From Polyangia bacterium (GTDB taxonomy: Bacteria; Myxococcota_A; Polyangia; Nannocystales; Nannocystaceae): DNA of 64,000 nt. Of the stretch, positions 36,441 to 44,938 are shown in pieces; positions within the stretch are counted from its first letter, which is position 1; each line of letters starts with the position of its first letter. A model generated the notes under the pieces. That model saw only the letters and a program-made list of their open reading frames with translations. It was not told the origin of the DNA and did not search any database. A program made the translations under genes and the position numbers. The stretch covers positions 289,658-353,657 of the forward strand of contig JAUIKS010000007.1 of the NCBI GenBank assembly GCA_030430565.1. The letters are read 5' to 3'.

Positions 36441-36863
36441 CTACGCGGGCGCGCCCTGCAGGTGCGAGGCGAAGGCCGTCAGCGCGTCGATGGTCGTGAA
36501 GATGCCGAGCAGCGCCCGGCCGTCGTCCGCGGCGACGACCGCGGTCCCGTACTTGTGCTCGGCCATGAAGGTGATGACGTCGCGGAGCGGGGCGTCGGGC
36601 TCGACCGTGTAGGGGCTGTCGATCATCGCCTCCTCGACCTTCGTGGTGTGGGCGTCGACGCCGGGGAGGTTCTCGACGAGCTCGAGCTCGCGGTCGCTCA
36701 GGATGCCGACGATCCGCCCGCCGTCGAGCACGGGCAGGTGGCGGATGTTGTGCTCCTGCATGCGCTTGTGGGCCTCCTCGAGCGATTGCTCGCGCCCGAT
36801 CGTGACGGGCGTCGGGGTCATGAAGCGGCGGATGGGGATGCGCTCGTGGGTGTGTGCGGTCAT
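36441..36863 (-). CDS. CBS-domain-pair protein 1
   Basis: 140 aa, consisting of two CBS motifs and nothing else (RFMTPTPVTIGREQSLEEAHKRM, then AMIDSPYTVEPDAPLRDVITFM). Stand-alone CBS pairs bind adenine nucleotides and act as energy sensors or inhibitors; the hypoxia-induced Hrp1 of Mycobacterium is a known example. It is divergent from the CBS gene at 37085 with a shared 220-bp regulatory region. A sigma-54 promoter (36880-36895) would start transcription only about 6 nt before the ATG, so the leader is very short. Confidence 0.85.
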   Translation of the reverse strand: MTAHTHERIPIRRFMTPTPVTIGREQSLEEAHKRMQEHNIRHLPVLDGGRIVGILSDRELELVENLPGVDAHTTKVEEAMIDSPYTVEPDAPLRDVITFMAEHKYGTAVVAADDGRALLGIFTTIDALTAFASHLQGAPA

Positions 36864-36879
36864 GTCCGCGCTGATCTAG

Positions 36880-36895
36880 TGCACTCGGTGTGCCA
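36880..36895 (-). promoter_or_regulatory. Sigma-54 promoter of CBS gene 1
   Basis: The minus strand reads TGGCACACCGAGTGCA: perfect TGGCACR -24 box and GTGCA -12 box, the same -12 variant as the regulator's own promoter. Predicted start near 36869. Confidence 0.75.
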
Positions 36896-36945
36896 GCCTC
36901 GCGGCTGCGTAGGCGGCCACGAGACGCCGCCGCGTGTCCGCTTCA

Positions 36946-36979
36946 GCGGGAAAAAACCACGGCGCGGGAAAAAGTCCGC
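36946..36979 (+). promoter_or_regulatory. Candidate activator sites shared by the divergent CBS genes
   Basis: GCGGGAAAAAACC (36946-36958) and CGGGAAAAAGTCCG (36965-36978) lie midway between the two divergent sigma-54 promoters, about 85-115 bp from each predicted start. GCGAAATTCTCC near 37010 may be a third, weaker copy. Confidence 0.45.
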
Positions 36980-37041
36980 GTCCTGATCAAGCGTGGGCGC
37001 GCGCGCCCGCGAAATTCTCCAGGCCTGGACGCGCGTCGCGG

Positions 37042-37057
37042 TGGCATGCGGCTTGCT
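37042..37057 (+). promoter_or_regulatory. Sigma-54 promoter of CBS genes 2 and 3
   Basis: TGGCATGCGGCTTGCT matches TGGCACG-N4-TTGCW at 15 of 16 positions. Start is predicted near 37069, 16 nt before the ATG at 37085, which also rules out the in-frame ATG at 37046 as a start. Confidence 0.85.
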
Positions 37058-37084
37058 GTCTCTTCGGGCGTGAAGGATGAACCG

Positions 37085-37501
37085 ATGAAGGTCGAGGCGC
37101 TCATGTCGCGCGAGGTTCGGACGCTGACCGCGAAGGACACGGTCCGAGAGGCGCTGGACATGATGCACGGCTTCGACGTTCGGCACGTGCCGGTGCTCGC
37201 GCCCGACGCCGCGACGCTCGTGGGCCTCGTCAGCGATCGAGATCTGCGCGAGTACACCGTGCCGACGCTGGTGCAGGTCCGCGACCCAGCGCAGCACGAG
37301 GCGTTGATGGCGACGCCGCTCGACGAGGTGATGCGCGTCGGCCTGATCTGCGTCGAGCCCCGCGACCTGCTGCGGGACGCGATCAGCGTGATGCTCGACT
37401 ACAAGGTCGGCGCGGTCCCGGTGGTCGAGGCCGGGAGCAAGCGGCTGTGCGGGATCCTCAGCTACGTCGACGTGCTGAGGGTCGCGCTCGAGCGAGTGTG
37501 A
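37085..37501 (+). CDS. CBS-domain-pair protein 2
   Basis: 138 aa: two CBS motifs (EALMSREVRTLTAKDTVREAL; EVMRVGLICVEPRDLLRDAI) with the usual short C-terminal GILSYVDVL. ATG 37085 follows AAGGAT and the sigma-54 start at about 37069. It is the first gene of a pair with the CBS gene at 37542 (40-bp gap). As for the divergent copy, nucleotide sensing under energy or oxygen limitation is the most likely role, by family precedent. Confidence 0.85.
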   Translation: MKVEALMSREVRTLTAKDTVREALDMMHGFDVRHVPVLAPDAATLVGLVSDRDLREYTVPTLVQVRDPAQHEALMATPLDEVMRVGLICVEPRDLLRDAISVMLDYKVGAVPVVEAGSKRLCGILSYVDVLRVALERV

Positions 37502-37541
37502 GCGCGGCCCGCGGGGCCGCAGGGACAGGAGGAGCCGAATT

Positions 37542-37973
37542 ATGAGCGAAGACAACAAGCGCACGATCGCGGAGATCATGAGCGTCGAGCTGGTGACGGT
37601 GACGGAGGAGCAGCGCCTGTCCGTGGTTCGTCACCTGATGGCCGAGCACAAGATTCATCACGTGCCGGTCATCAAGGGGCGCGCGTGCATCGGGCTGATC
37701 TCGTCGACGGACCTGATGCGCGTCAATTGGGGCGATCAGTACAGCCAGACCGAGGCGGTCACCGACGCGCTGCTCGACACGGTCTCGATCCGCGACGCGA
37801 TGCAGGAGGACATCAAGACGATCCACCGCGACACGACCGTCGTCGAGGCGGCGCGCCTGTTCGCGGACGGCATGTATCACAGCCTCCCGGTCGTCGATGA
37901 CGATGATCGCCTGGTCGGGATGCTGACGACGACGGACCTGCTGCGCTACTTGCTGCGCTTCGCCCCGTCTTGA
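37542..37973 (+). CDS. CBS-domain-pair protein 3
   Basis: 143 aa, two CBS motifs (EIMSVELVTVTEEQRLSVVRHLM; DAMQEDIKTIHRDTTVVEAARLF). Strong GGAGGAG before the ATG. The third CBS pair in 1.5 kb, co-transcribed with CBS gene 2. Its 3' end overlaps the convergent EamA transporter gene by 28 bp, so antisense interference is possible. Confidence 0.86.
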   Translation: MSEDNKRTIAEIMSVELVTVTEEQRLSVVRHLMAEHKIHHVPVIKGRACIGLISSTDLMRVNWGDQYSQTEAVTDALLDTVSIRDAMQEDIKTIHRDTTVVEAARLFADGMYHSLPVVDDDDRLVGMLTTTDLLRYLLRFAPS

Positions 37974-38914
37974 GCGGCCGGCTGGCTCGCGGCGCCGCGG
38001 ATCGCCAGCGCGACGCCGACGAGCAGCACCCCCACGCCGACGAGCGTGGCGCCGCTCGGGAACTCGGCGAACAGCAGCATCGCCAGCAGCGAGGAGCCGA
38101 GCGGCTCGATCAGCAGGATCACCGCGACGACGGTCGGGTCGATGTGCTTGATCGCGAAGTTGACGCCCGTGTGGCCGATCAGCTGCGGGACCAGGGCGAG
38201 CAGCCCGAGGTACAGGTAGGTCATCGGCGGGAAGCCGAGGTACGGCGCGCCCGCGAGGAGGGGCGCGGGCAAGAGCGCGAGACCGGCGACCGCGTAGGCG
38301 AGGCCGGCGTAGGCCGTGAGGCTGAGGCCGGCGCGCTGCGCGGCGCGACCGAGCAAGAAGTAGCCGGAGGCGGCGACGGCTCCGACGAGCGCGAGGCCGT
38401 CGCCGAGCAGCGGGCTGACCTCCGCGCGACCGGTGGCGCCGGTGTCGACGAGCGCGATGAGCACGCCGCCGGCGATCGCTACGCCGGCGCCCAGCAGCAC
38501 GCGGGGCCTGGGGCGCTCGGCGAGCGCGAGCCACGCGAGCAGGCAGACCCAGACCGGGTTGGTGCTGACGAGCGCGGTCGAGGCGGCGACGGTCGTGTAC
38601 TGGAGCGAGCTGATCCAGGTCGCGAAGTGCAGCGCCAGCAGCAGCCCGGAGGCGATCGTCAGCGCGATGACCCGCGCGGAGGGGGGCGTCTCCGCCCGTC
38701 GTAGCGCGCGCAGACCAGGTGGCCCTAGGAGCAGGCCGGCGACGCCCATCCGGACGCAGGCCGCCAGGAGCCCGAAGCCGTGCCCGGGGCCGTCGGGTCG
38801 CTGGGCCGTGACGGCGGCCTCCGCGAGCCGGTAGAAGATCGCGCCGAAGGACACGGCCGCGGCCGCGACGGTCAGGACGAGCGCGAGCTGCAGACGGGAG
38901 GGGCGCGCGGTCAC
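37946..38914 (-). CDS. EamA/DMT-family permease
   Basis: 322 aa with ten hydrophobic helices in two homologous halves, each an EamA repeat (AASTALVSTNPVWVCLLAWLALAERPR in the first; VVAVILLIEPLGSSLLAMLLFAEFPS in the second). The family exports metabolites or amino acids. Start GTG 38914 is chosen as it precedes the first TM helix; further upstream codons are not membrane-like. Convergent overlap with CBS gene 3. Confidence 0.82.
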   Translation of the reverse strand: MTARPSRLQLALVLTVAAAAVSFGAIFYRLAEAAVTAQRPDGPGHGFGLLAACVRMGVAGLLLGPPGLRALRRAETPPSARVIALTIASGLLLALHFATWISSLQYTTVAASTALVSTNPVWVCLLAWLALAERPRPRVLLGAGVAIAGGVLIALVDTGATGRAEVSPLLGDGLALVGAVAASGYFLLGRAAQRAGLSLTAYAGLAYAVAGLALLPAPLLAGAPYLGFPPMTYLYLGLLALVPQLIGHTGVNFAIKHIDPTVVAVILLIEPLGSSLLAMLLFAEFPSGATLVGVGVLLVGVALAIRGAASQPAAQDGAKRSK

Positions 38915-38955
38915 CCGGGGGATTGTGCACCACGTGTGGGCGCGGGATGGCGGGC

Positions 38956-39972
38956 TCAGCTCGCGCCGGCGGCGGCTGCGGCTGCGGCTGCGGCGATGGC
39001 CGCCGACTGCTGCGCCGCGAGGATCGACTGCATGTTGAGCATCGCGGTCGCGTCGCTCAGCGCTCGCATGTCGCGGTCGAAGCCGACGAGGCGGACGAAG
39101 GCGACGCTCACCGCCAGCTCGAAGCCGAGGCTCGCGCCCGGCGAGGGGCGCAGCGCGATGATCTTCTCGCGGTACCGCGCGACGAGATCGCAGACCCTCG
39201 AGATCGGGTGGGCGAGGAAGCACAGCAGCGCGAGCTCCTCGTACTCGGGCGGGTGCACGGCGATGCCGATGCGCAGGAAGTAGTCCGCGAGCGCGCGGGC
39301 GCGGGCGGCGACCTCCTTCGCCGGGATGCCGGTCAAATACAGCAGGTTGGCGGCCGTCTGCAGCGGGTTGCCGCGGGAGAAGCCGACCTCGTGCAGCGCT
39401 TGGTAGATCTGCTCGACCCCCGTGCCGATCGCCTCCGGCTCGGCGTCCTCGTGCACGAGCATCGCGCACATCGGGAAGTCGTCGGCGCCGGTCAGCCACC
39501 AGTGGTAGCGCTTCATCTGCTCGTAGATCGCCTTAAAGCGGTTGATGTCCTCCTGGGTCACGGGCTGCCCGTCGCGCGCGTTGCGGAGCACGAAGATGGC
39601 GACCTTCTCGTAGGCGCCGCCGCGGCGCACCCGGGCGGCGCGCAGCAGCTTCTCGACTCGCTCGACCTCGGCGAGGAACGCCGCGGGCTCGTCGTCGGCC
39701 TGCAGCAGCATCGCGCTGAGGATGAAGCGCAGCGGCGAGCGCAGCTCGGAGAACCAGCCGACCCGGCGCCGCAGCTCCTCGGCGGTCCGCCGGATCCCCG
39801 CGGCGACCTCCGCCGCCGGGGTCCGGCTCGTCAGCATCGAGATGGACGCGAAGCGCAGCGCGGTCGGGTCCTCCCAAAACCCGCGCTCCGCCTCGAGCGC
39901 CTCGTAGATCTCGATGAAGCGCGCCATCGGGTCTTTGGGCACGCTGAAGCGGGCGGACACAGCAGGATCCAT
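38956..39972 (-). CDS. DUF4003-family protein
   Basis: 338 aa, all-helical. It matches the DUF4003 family seen mainly in Bacillus-like bacteria: RFIEIYEALEAE near the start, AAFLAEVERVEKLLRAARVRRG, QMKRYHWWLTGADDFPMCAMLV, EVGFSRGNPLQTAANLL, and an Ala-rich end (ILAAQQSAAIAAAA). The function is unknown. Start M at 39972; an in-frame GTG at 39996 adds eight residues. It lies 41 bp before the EamA gene on the same strand. Confidence 0.75.
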   Translation of the reverse strand: MDPAVSARFSVPKDPMARFIEIYEALEAERGFWEDPTALRFASISMLTSRTPAAEVAAGIRRTAEELRRRVGWFSELRSPLRFILSAMLLQADDEPAAFLAEVERVEKLLRAARVRRGGAYEKVAIFVLRNARDGQPVTQEDINRFKAIYEQMKRYHWWLTGADDFPMCAMLVHEDAEPEAIGTGVEQIYQALHEVGFSRGNPLQTAANLLYLTGIPAKEVAARARALADYFLRIGIAVHPPEYEELALLCFLAHPISRVCDLVARYREKIIALRPSPGASLGFELAVSVAFVRLVGFDRDMRALSDATAMLNMQSILAAQQSAAIAAAAAAAAAGAS

Positions 39973-40085
39973 CGAGCGGTGCGGCACCGAGGCCACGATA
40001 TCAAACGAGCCCTCGCGCGCGGGTCGCCCCGTCCGCCCCGGCGTGAAGGCTCGCGGCGCGGCGCGGTCTCGCGTAGATTTCGCCT

Positions 40086-40346
40086 GTGTCCGAGCGTTCA
40101 GGTGCAGACTCGCGCGAACAAGCCACGGCCGACGCGGCGCTCGCCGCCGCCGAGGCGCGGATCGTCGAGCTCGAGATCAAGTCGGCGTTCCACGAGCAGC
40201 GGGTCGCCGAGCTCGACGGAGTGCTGCGGGAATTCGCGGACCGCGTAGTCGCGCTCGAGCGTCAGCTCGCGGAGCTGCGCGAGCAGCTGACCCAAGAGCC
40301 CGGTGGTGACGTCGGGCCGGCGAACGACCCGCCGCCGCACTACTGA
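40086..40346 (+). CDS. slyX: SlyX family protein
   Basis: 86 aa, a short coiled coil (RIVELEIKSAFHEQRVAELDGVL) with the hallmark C-terminal PPPHY. SlyX proteins are of unknown biochemical role; in E. coli slyX lies beside slyD. Here it is isolated. Start GTG 40086, divergent from the DUF4003 gene. Confidence 0.85.
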   Translation: MSERSGADSREQATADAALAAAEARIVELEIKSAFHEQRVAELDGVLREFADRVVALERQLAELREQLTQEPGGDVGPANDPPPHY

Positions 40347-40401
40347 CGACGGGCCTCGCTTCGAAGCGCGGGCCGCGGCCGACGTCGAGATCTTGTTGAT
40401 T

Positions 40402-40453
40402 AAAAAAAATGCCCCCGACGCAGGACCTCCCAGGTCGCCCTTGCCGTCGGGGG
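40402..40453 (-). terminator. Strong rho-independent terminator of the candidate sRNA
   Basis: On the minus strand CCCCCGACG (40453-40445) pairs with CGTCGGGGG (40420-40412), enclosing an inner GACCT/AGGTC hairpin, and is followed by CA and eight T (40409-40402). It ends nothing annotated except the predicted small RNA. Confidence 0.85.
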
Positions 40454-40608
40454 TACGCCGAGCGGAGGTCCGCACTTCCACTCGACGAGATCTCCTGATG
40501 TTCGCGTTGGGTGTTCCCTCCCAGTTCGTAGTTCCCCAGACAGACAGCGGTCGGGTGACGACAGCGCTCAACGATAGGGGAGCGCCCAAGTGGTGGAGCC
40601 GACCGTGT
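40402..40608 (-). ncRNA. Candidate iron-responsive small RNA, about 205 nt
   Basis: A complete transcription unit without a gene: sigma-70 promoter (40643-40615), start near 40608, strong terminator ending at 40402. Minus-strand frames inside have no good ribosome-binding site plus start. The promoter is overlapped by a Fur-box-like palindrome. It resembles in architecture the RyhB/PrrF class, in which Fur represses an sRNA when iron is ample; sequence similarity to those is not claimed. Not 6S, tmRNA, RNase P or SRP RNA by eye. Confidence 0.55.
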
Positions 40609-40614
40609 GTTAAG

Positions 40615-40643
40615 AGAATAGTGAAATTGAAAAGCGTTTTCAA
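40615..40643 (-). promoter_or_regulatory. Sigma-70 promoter overlapped by a Fur-box-like palindrome
   Basis: Minus strand: TTGAAA (40643-40638), 17-bp spacer, TATTCT (40620-40615). The palindrome TTGAAAAGCGTTTTCAA (40627-40643) covers the -35 and spacer, and has the TGAAAA-N3-TTTTCA form of many Fur boxes. Its arms continue imperfectly over 25 bp. The sequence is strikingly AT-rich for this genome. Confidence 0.6.
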
Positions 40644-40702
40644 ATTCAAAATAGCGAATTTCCCGTGAGGGCGCTCTCGGGCCGTCGCCGGCCGTCGCCA
40701 GC

Positions 40703-41761
40703 TCAGGGCATCGTGATCGTTCGGCGGATCTCGTCGGTCTTGAAGCCGAGCGCCATCGGTCGGCGCGCGCCCGGGAGCACGAGCACGTCGTAGAGCTCGC
40801 GCACCAGGCCCTCGACGCGCAGCCAGTGGACGATGTCGCCGGTTCGGAGGTCGATGATCACGAAGCCGCAGCGGGCCGCGGCGCGCTTCTGCTCTAGGCG
40901 CTCGCCGAGCTCGAGGTCGCCGAAGGTCCGGTGCTCCCGCAGCGCGGACAGCCCGACCAGCGCGTAGTCGCCGTGGAAGCAGAGCCCGCGGGTGAAGCCC
41001 GGGCAAAACGTCACGCGTTCGAAGCGCCCGCGCGCGCGGTCGACGTAGCCGAGGTAGCCGCTGCCGGCCTCGACCAGCCAGAGCCTCCCGTCGTGCAGGC
41101 GCGGCGAGTGGGGCATCGAGAGGCCGCGCGCGAGCACGTCGCCGGTGCGCACGTCGATGACGACGCCGCCGTCGCGTCGGCGGTCTCGCCAGCCGTCGGC
41201 GACGTCGCTCTCGCTGACGGCGGTGACGTAGGCCGGGCGACCTTCCTCCATGGCCAGGCCGTTGAGATGGCAGCGATCCTCGGCCGCGAGCCGCGAGATG
41301 AACGACGGCCGCCACAGCGGCTCGAAGCTGTGGGTCTCGCTGATCGTCGCGAGGCAGCTGAACAGCGTGCTCACGAACACCGGGCGCCCGCGCCCGTCGA
41401 CCGCGATATCGTGGATGTCGATGTCCCCGGTCGTGTAGCCGACCTGCGGCACGTAGACGCGATCGTAGCCGCTGTGCGCCTGCCCGGGCTGGAGCGCGTC
41501 CTCAAACCGCCACAGCTGGTAGAGCGAGCTCATCCAGAGCCCGCGCTCGTGCGCGCACAGGCCCATGCAGCGGTTAAAGGTGCGCTCGAAGATCGAGAGC
41601 CGGGCGCCGTCGGGTTGCAGGCCGAGCAGGAACAGCTTGCCGGCCTGGTAGGTCGTGAACGCGACGCTCGCCCGGGCCTCGGCGAACCAGCTTGGGAGCT
41701 GGCGAGAGCCGGTGAGCTCGAGCGGCGGACGTCCGGGGGCGGGGGAGCGACCCTGAGTCAC
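40703..41761 (-). CDS. TIGR03032-family protein (DUF4915-like)
   Basis: 352 aa, soluble beta-propeller-like. FTTYQAGKLFLLGLQPDG and NRCMGLCAHERGLWMSSLYQLWRFE are the family signature, with HDIAVDGRGRPVFVSTLFSCLAT, CHLNGLAMEEGRPAYVTAVSESD and MPHSPRLHDGRLWLVEAGSGYL further on. The family is widespread in cyanobacteria and proteobacteria, often beside TPR or glycosyltransferase genes; its function is unknown. Single-gene unit; start ATG 41761 at the end of an intergenic gap of about 60 bp. Confidence 0.82.
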   Translation of the reverse strand: MTQGRSPAPGRPPLELTGSRQLPSWFAEARASVAFTTYQAGKLFLLGLQPDGARLSIFERTFNRCMGLCAHERGLWMSSLYQLWRFEDALQPGQAHSGYDRVYVPQVGYTTGDIDIHDIAVDGRGRPVFVSTLFSCLATISETHSFEPLWRPSFISRLAAEDRCHLNGLAMEEGRPAYVTAVSESDVADGWRDRRRDGGVVIDVRTGDVLARGLSMPHSPRLHDGRLWLVEAGSGYLGYVDRARGRFERVTFCPGFTRGLCFHGDYALVGLSALREHRTFGDLELGERLEQKRAAARCGFVIIDLRTGDIVHWLRVEGLVRELYDVLVLPGARRPMALGFKTDEIRRTITMP

Positions 41762-41825
41762 GCTCGCAGCCTACCTCGAGCGCGGCGCGCTCGAGCGCGA
41801 TCAGGGCGCGAACAGTCGTCGGCGA

Positions 41826-44399
41826 TCAGAGGACGATCTGAATGTCGACCTCGGGCCAGACGCGCAGCGTCAAGTAGCCGTTGGTGTACTGCTGAAACTC
41901 GTCGACGACGCCCTCGTCGATCCAGGTCCCGCCGGACAGGTCCGCCTGCAGCACGCCGGTCTCGTCACCCATGACGCGCACGATCGGCGTCTCGTCGGTG
42001 AGCGCACGGAGGCCGCGCATGTTCATGATCACGGTGTTGCCGTCCTCGCCGAGGTCGATGACCTCGACGCCGGTGATCGTGCGGTTGGGGAGCGTGGTCA
42101 GGTCGAGCGTGATGCCGCCGAGCAGCTCCAGCGTGTCTCGTCGGCCGCCGCCGTCGATGCGGACGAAGCTCGTGTCAGAGATCGTGATCGTGTCCTTGCC
42201 CGTGCCGCCGTAGATGATGTCGGCGCCGCCGTTGCCGTGGATCGTGTCGTCGCCGGCGCCGCCGACGAGGATGTTGGGCTCGGAGTTGCCGTTGATCAGC
42301 TCGGGCGAGCTCGTGCCCTGCGCGTCGACGACGTTGCTGTAGTCGCCGCCGTAGACCACGTAGCAGCGCCCCGCGTCGACGCCCGGCGCGTCCGAGCCGT
42401 GGGAGCAGACGAGCAGGTCGGCGAAGCCGTCGCCGTTGTGATCGCCGCCGCCGCTGACGGCGTAGCCGGCGTTGTCGGCGAGCTGCTCGCCGTTGATCAC
42501 GAAGCCCTCGTCGCCGAGCGTGAGCGTGGCGAGGCTGATCGCCTCGGTGTCGTGCTTGCCGTAGACGATGAACGCGCGGCCCGACTGGCTGCCGTTCGGG
42601 TCGGCCCCGTAGGCGCCGATGATGATGTCGTCGAGGCCGTCGCCGTTGACATCGCCGGCGGTGTCGACCGAGATGCCCGAGTAGTCGCGGATGAAGCTGC
42701 CGTTGATGATGAAGCCGGGGTTGTCGGGCTTGCCGCTGTTGATGACGACATCGTTGAGCAGGATCGGCGAGGTCTCGGTCCGGCCGTAGATCAGGTAGCT
42801 GCGACCCGAGGCGTCGCCCGCTGGATCAGCCCGGGGCGCGCCGATCAGCACGTCGTCGAGGCCGTCGCCGTTGATGTCGCCGGCGCCCGAGACCGAGAAC
42901 GCGGCGCGGTCTCCCTCAAACTCACCCTCGACCATGAAGCCGCCGGCGCCCGCGACGACCTCGTTGAGGTCGACGTTGACGTTGTCGGCCTTGCCGAACA
43001 CGACGTAGGCGCGGCCGGTCAGGTTGCCCGAGCTGTCGGCCCCGTGGGCGCCGATGATCAGGTCCGCGAGGCCGTCGCCATTCACGTCCCCGGCCCCGCG
43101 CGCGGCGGAGCCGGTGAAGTCGCCCGAGGTCACGCCGCTGATGGCGAAGCCGCCGAGGCCCGCGGCGATGTGGTTGAGCGAGAGCGGGTTGCTGTCGAGC
43201 TTGCCGAAGATCACGTAGGCGCGGCCGGCGAAGCTCTCCTCGCCCACGTCGAAGCCGAAGGAGCCGACCAAGATGTCCTCGAGGCCATCACCGTTGACAT
43301 CGCCCGCGCCGCTGACGGCGTAGCCCGCGAAGTTGATGTCGGCCTGGCCCTCGATCATGAAGCCGCCGATGCCCGCCGCGATCGCCTGCAGGTCCACGGG
43401 CTCCTCGTCGAGCTTGCCGTAGATGACGTAGGCGCGGCCCGAGTTGGTCCCGTTGGCGTCCGCGTTCGGCGCGCCGAGCACGAGGTCGTCGTAGCCGTCG
43501 CCGTTGATGTCGCCGACGCCGCTCACCGAGCGCCCCGATTCGTCGTTGAGCGAGGCGCCCATGATCGTGAAGCCGCGCTGACTCTCGGCGAGGGTGGCGA
43601 GGTACACGGGGCCGGAGTCTTGCTCGCCGAAGACGACGTAGGTCACGCCGGAGTTGGCGATGTCGTTGGGGTCCGCGACGCGGGCGCCGATGATGAGGTC
43701 GTCGTAGCCGTCGCCGTTGACGTCGCCGGCGTAGCGAACGGCCTCGCCGGTGTGATCCTCCGAATACTGCCCGTTGATCACAAAACCGCCGAACCCACTG
43801 GCGATAGCACCTCCGTCAATCTCAACGGGGTTCACGGCGATCGTGACGGTCGCCTCGGCGAAGCCGTTATTGCCGTCGGTGATCGTGTAGCCGAAGCTGT
43901 CGATGCCCCAGAAGTCCTCGGAGGCCTGGTAGTTGAAGCTCCCGTCGGGCTGGAAGGTGATCGTGGCGCCACCCGGGGAGATCGGGTCGGCGGCGATGAC
44001 CGTCAGCTCGTCCTGGTCAGGATCGGAGTCGTTGCTCAGGAGGCCTTCAAACGGGGAGACCCACAGGGGGAAGCCCGACTTGGCGATGTACTTCCCGTCG
44101 TTCTTGGCGATCGGATCGTTGTTGATCGGGGCGGGGCCCGTGGTTGGGTCGCCGGTCGAGCTGGTCGTCGTCTCGCTCCCGGTCGAGGTCGACATCTCCC
44201 CCGTCGAGACCTCCGAGGTGGTCATGTCGCCGGTGCTCGACGAGGTGCTCTCGGGACCCGCGGTCGTGCCGTCGGTGGTGTCGGCGTCCGTCGTGCCGGT
44301 CGATGAGGGGGTGGTCGAGTCATCACCACACCCGGAGATAAATGCGGGGATGGCGACGGCGAAAATCGATACGAGTCCGAGTAGACGCGGCCGGAGCAT
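41826..44399 (-). CDS. FG-GAP (integrin-alpha) repeat lipoprotein with RTX-like motifs
   Basis: 857 aa from ATG 44399. Signal RLLGLVSIFAVAIPAFISGC with lipobox; a Ser/Thr/Gly linker of about 70 residues; a cadherin/Ig-like domain (NDSDPDQDELTVIAADP; about 95-195); seven FG-GAP repeats with Ca-binding DVNGDGxxDxxIG loops (about 210-680); two RTX nonapeptide-like motifs (GGAGDDTIHGNGGADIIYGG; about 705-750); a C-terminal beta domain. It should be a calcium-stabilised surface protein, probably adhesive. Codons extend upstream to 44483 but before the signal peptide. Confidence 0.88.
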   Translation of the reverse strand: MLRPRLLGLVSIFAVAIPAFISGCGDDSTTPSSTGTTDADTTDGTTAGPESTSSSTGDMTTSEVSTGEMSTSTGSETTTSSTGDPTTGPAPINNDPIAKNDGKYIAKSGFPLWVSPFEGLLSNDSDPDQDELTVIAADPISPGGATITFQPDGSFNYQASEDFWGIDSFGYTITDGNNGFAEATVTIAVNPVEIDGGAIASGFGGFVINGQYSEDHTGEAVRYAGDVNGDGYDDLIIGARVADPNDIANSGVTYVVFGEQDSGPVYLATLAESQRGFTIMGASLNDESGRSVSGVGDINGDGYDDLVLGAPNADANGTNSGRAYVIYGKLDEEPVDLQAIAAGIGGFMIEGQADINFAGYAVSGAGDVNGDGLEDILVGSFGFDVGEESFAGRAYVIFGKLDSNPLSLNHIAAGLGGFAISGVTSGDFTGSAARGAGDVNGDGLADLIIGAHGADSSGNLTGRAYVVFGKADNVNVDLNEVVAGAGGFMVEGEFEGDRAAFSVSGAGDINGDGLDDVLIGAPRADPAGDASGRSYLIYGRTETSPILLNDVVINSGKPDNPGFIINGSFIRDYSGISVDTAGDVNGDGLDDIIIGAYGADPNGSQSGRAFIVYGKHDTEAISLATLTLGDEGFVINGEQLADNAGYAVSGGGDHNGDGFADLLVCSHGSDAPGVDAGRCYVVYGGDYSNVVDAQGTSSPELINGNSEPNILVGGAGDDTIHGNGGADIIYGGTGKDTITISDTSFVRIDGGGRRDTLELLGGITLDLTTLPNRTITGVEVIDLGEDGNTVIMNMRGLRALTDETPIVRVMGDETGVLQADLSGGTWIDEGVVDEFQQYTNGYLTLRVWPEVDIQIVL

Positions 44400-44938
44400 G
44401 GGGACCAGAATAGCGGAGAGCGCATCCGCCGGCAGGGCTCGGCGGCCGGGCCGAGTTCGTGACTTTGACCGTACGATGGGCAACTACGCTCCTCAGCGCT
44501 GGTTTGCGAGACCGCACGGTGGGCACTGTCGAGCCTCCGAGTAAGGCATTGGTTGCCGAATCCGGCCGACGGGGCGGCGCGCGTAGACCGCCTGGCAAAC
44601 TATTTGTCGATCCGCAGTTTTTGCATTTTTTTGCATCAACCTGATCGTCTCGAGGGTCGCGCGTGGCGCCTTCGAGTTTGATCTGGCACAGGAACGTGGT
44701 CCCGGTGTAGATCCGCCGCCATCCCCGATACGATGGTTCGCCAGGCTCGCGAACACGCGATGCAAATGTTGTATGTTCAACAACAAGTTGGCCGCGTGTA
44801 TAGACAGGCGCTACGTTGGTTTCGAGCGCGTTCACGCCGGTGAGCAGGCTCGCGCGAACTCTCGTTATCAATCGGTACGAACCACAGAAATTACGATCGG
44901 GCGCGACTCGGATGTAGGGGCAAGAGCAGGAGTAGAGC
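44400..44938 (+). other. Intergenic region between divergent surface lipoprotein genes (539 bp)
   Basis: It contains AT-rich tracts (TTTTTGCATTTTTTTGCAT near 44619-44637) and an imperfect palindrome TGTTG-N6-CAACA (44767-44782) that might bind a regulator. I see no convincing promoter hexamers and no gene. Confidence 0.45.

Noticed and set aside
40402..40608. Identification of the candidate sRNA as 6S, SRP or tmRNA
   Set aside because: It lacks the closing 5'/3' stem of 6S, the GGAA tetraloop core of SRP RNA and any tRNA-like end.
40303..40668. 121-codon plus-strand frame between slyX and the TIGR03032 gene
   Set aside because: Composition is poor (Arg/Thr runs), no ribosome-binding site, and it is antisense to a unit with a good promoter and terminator.
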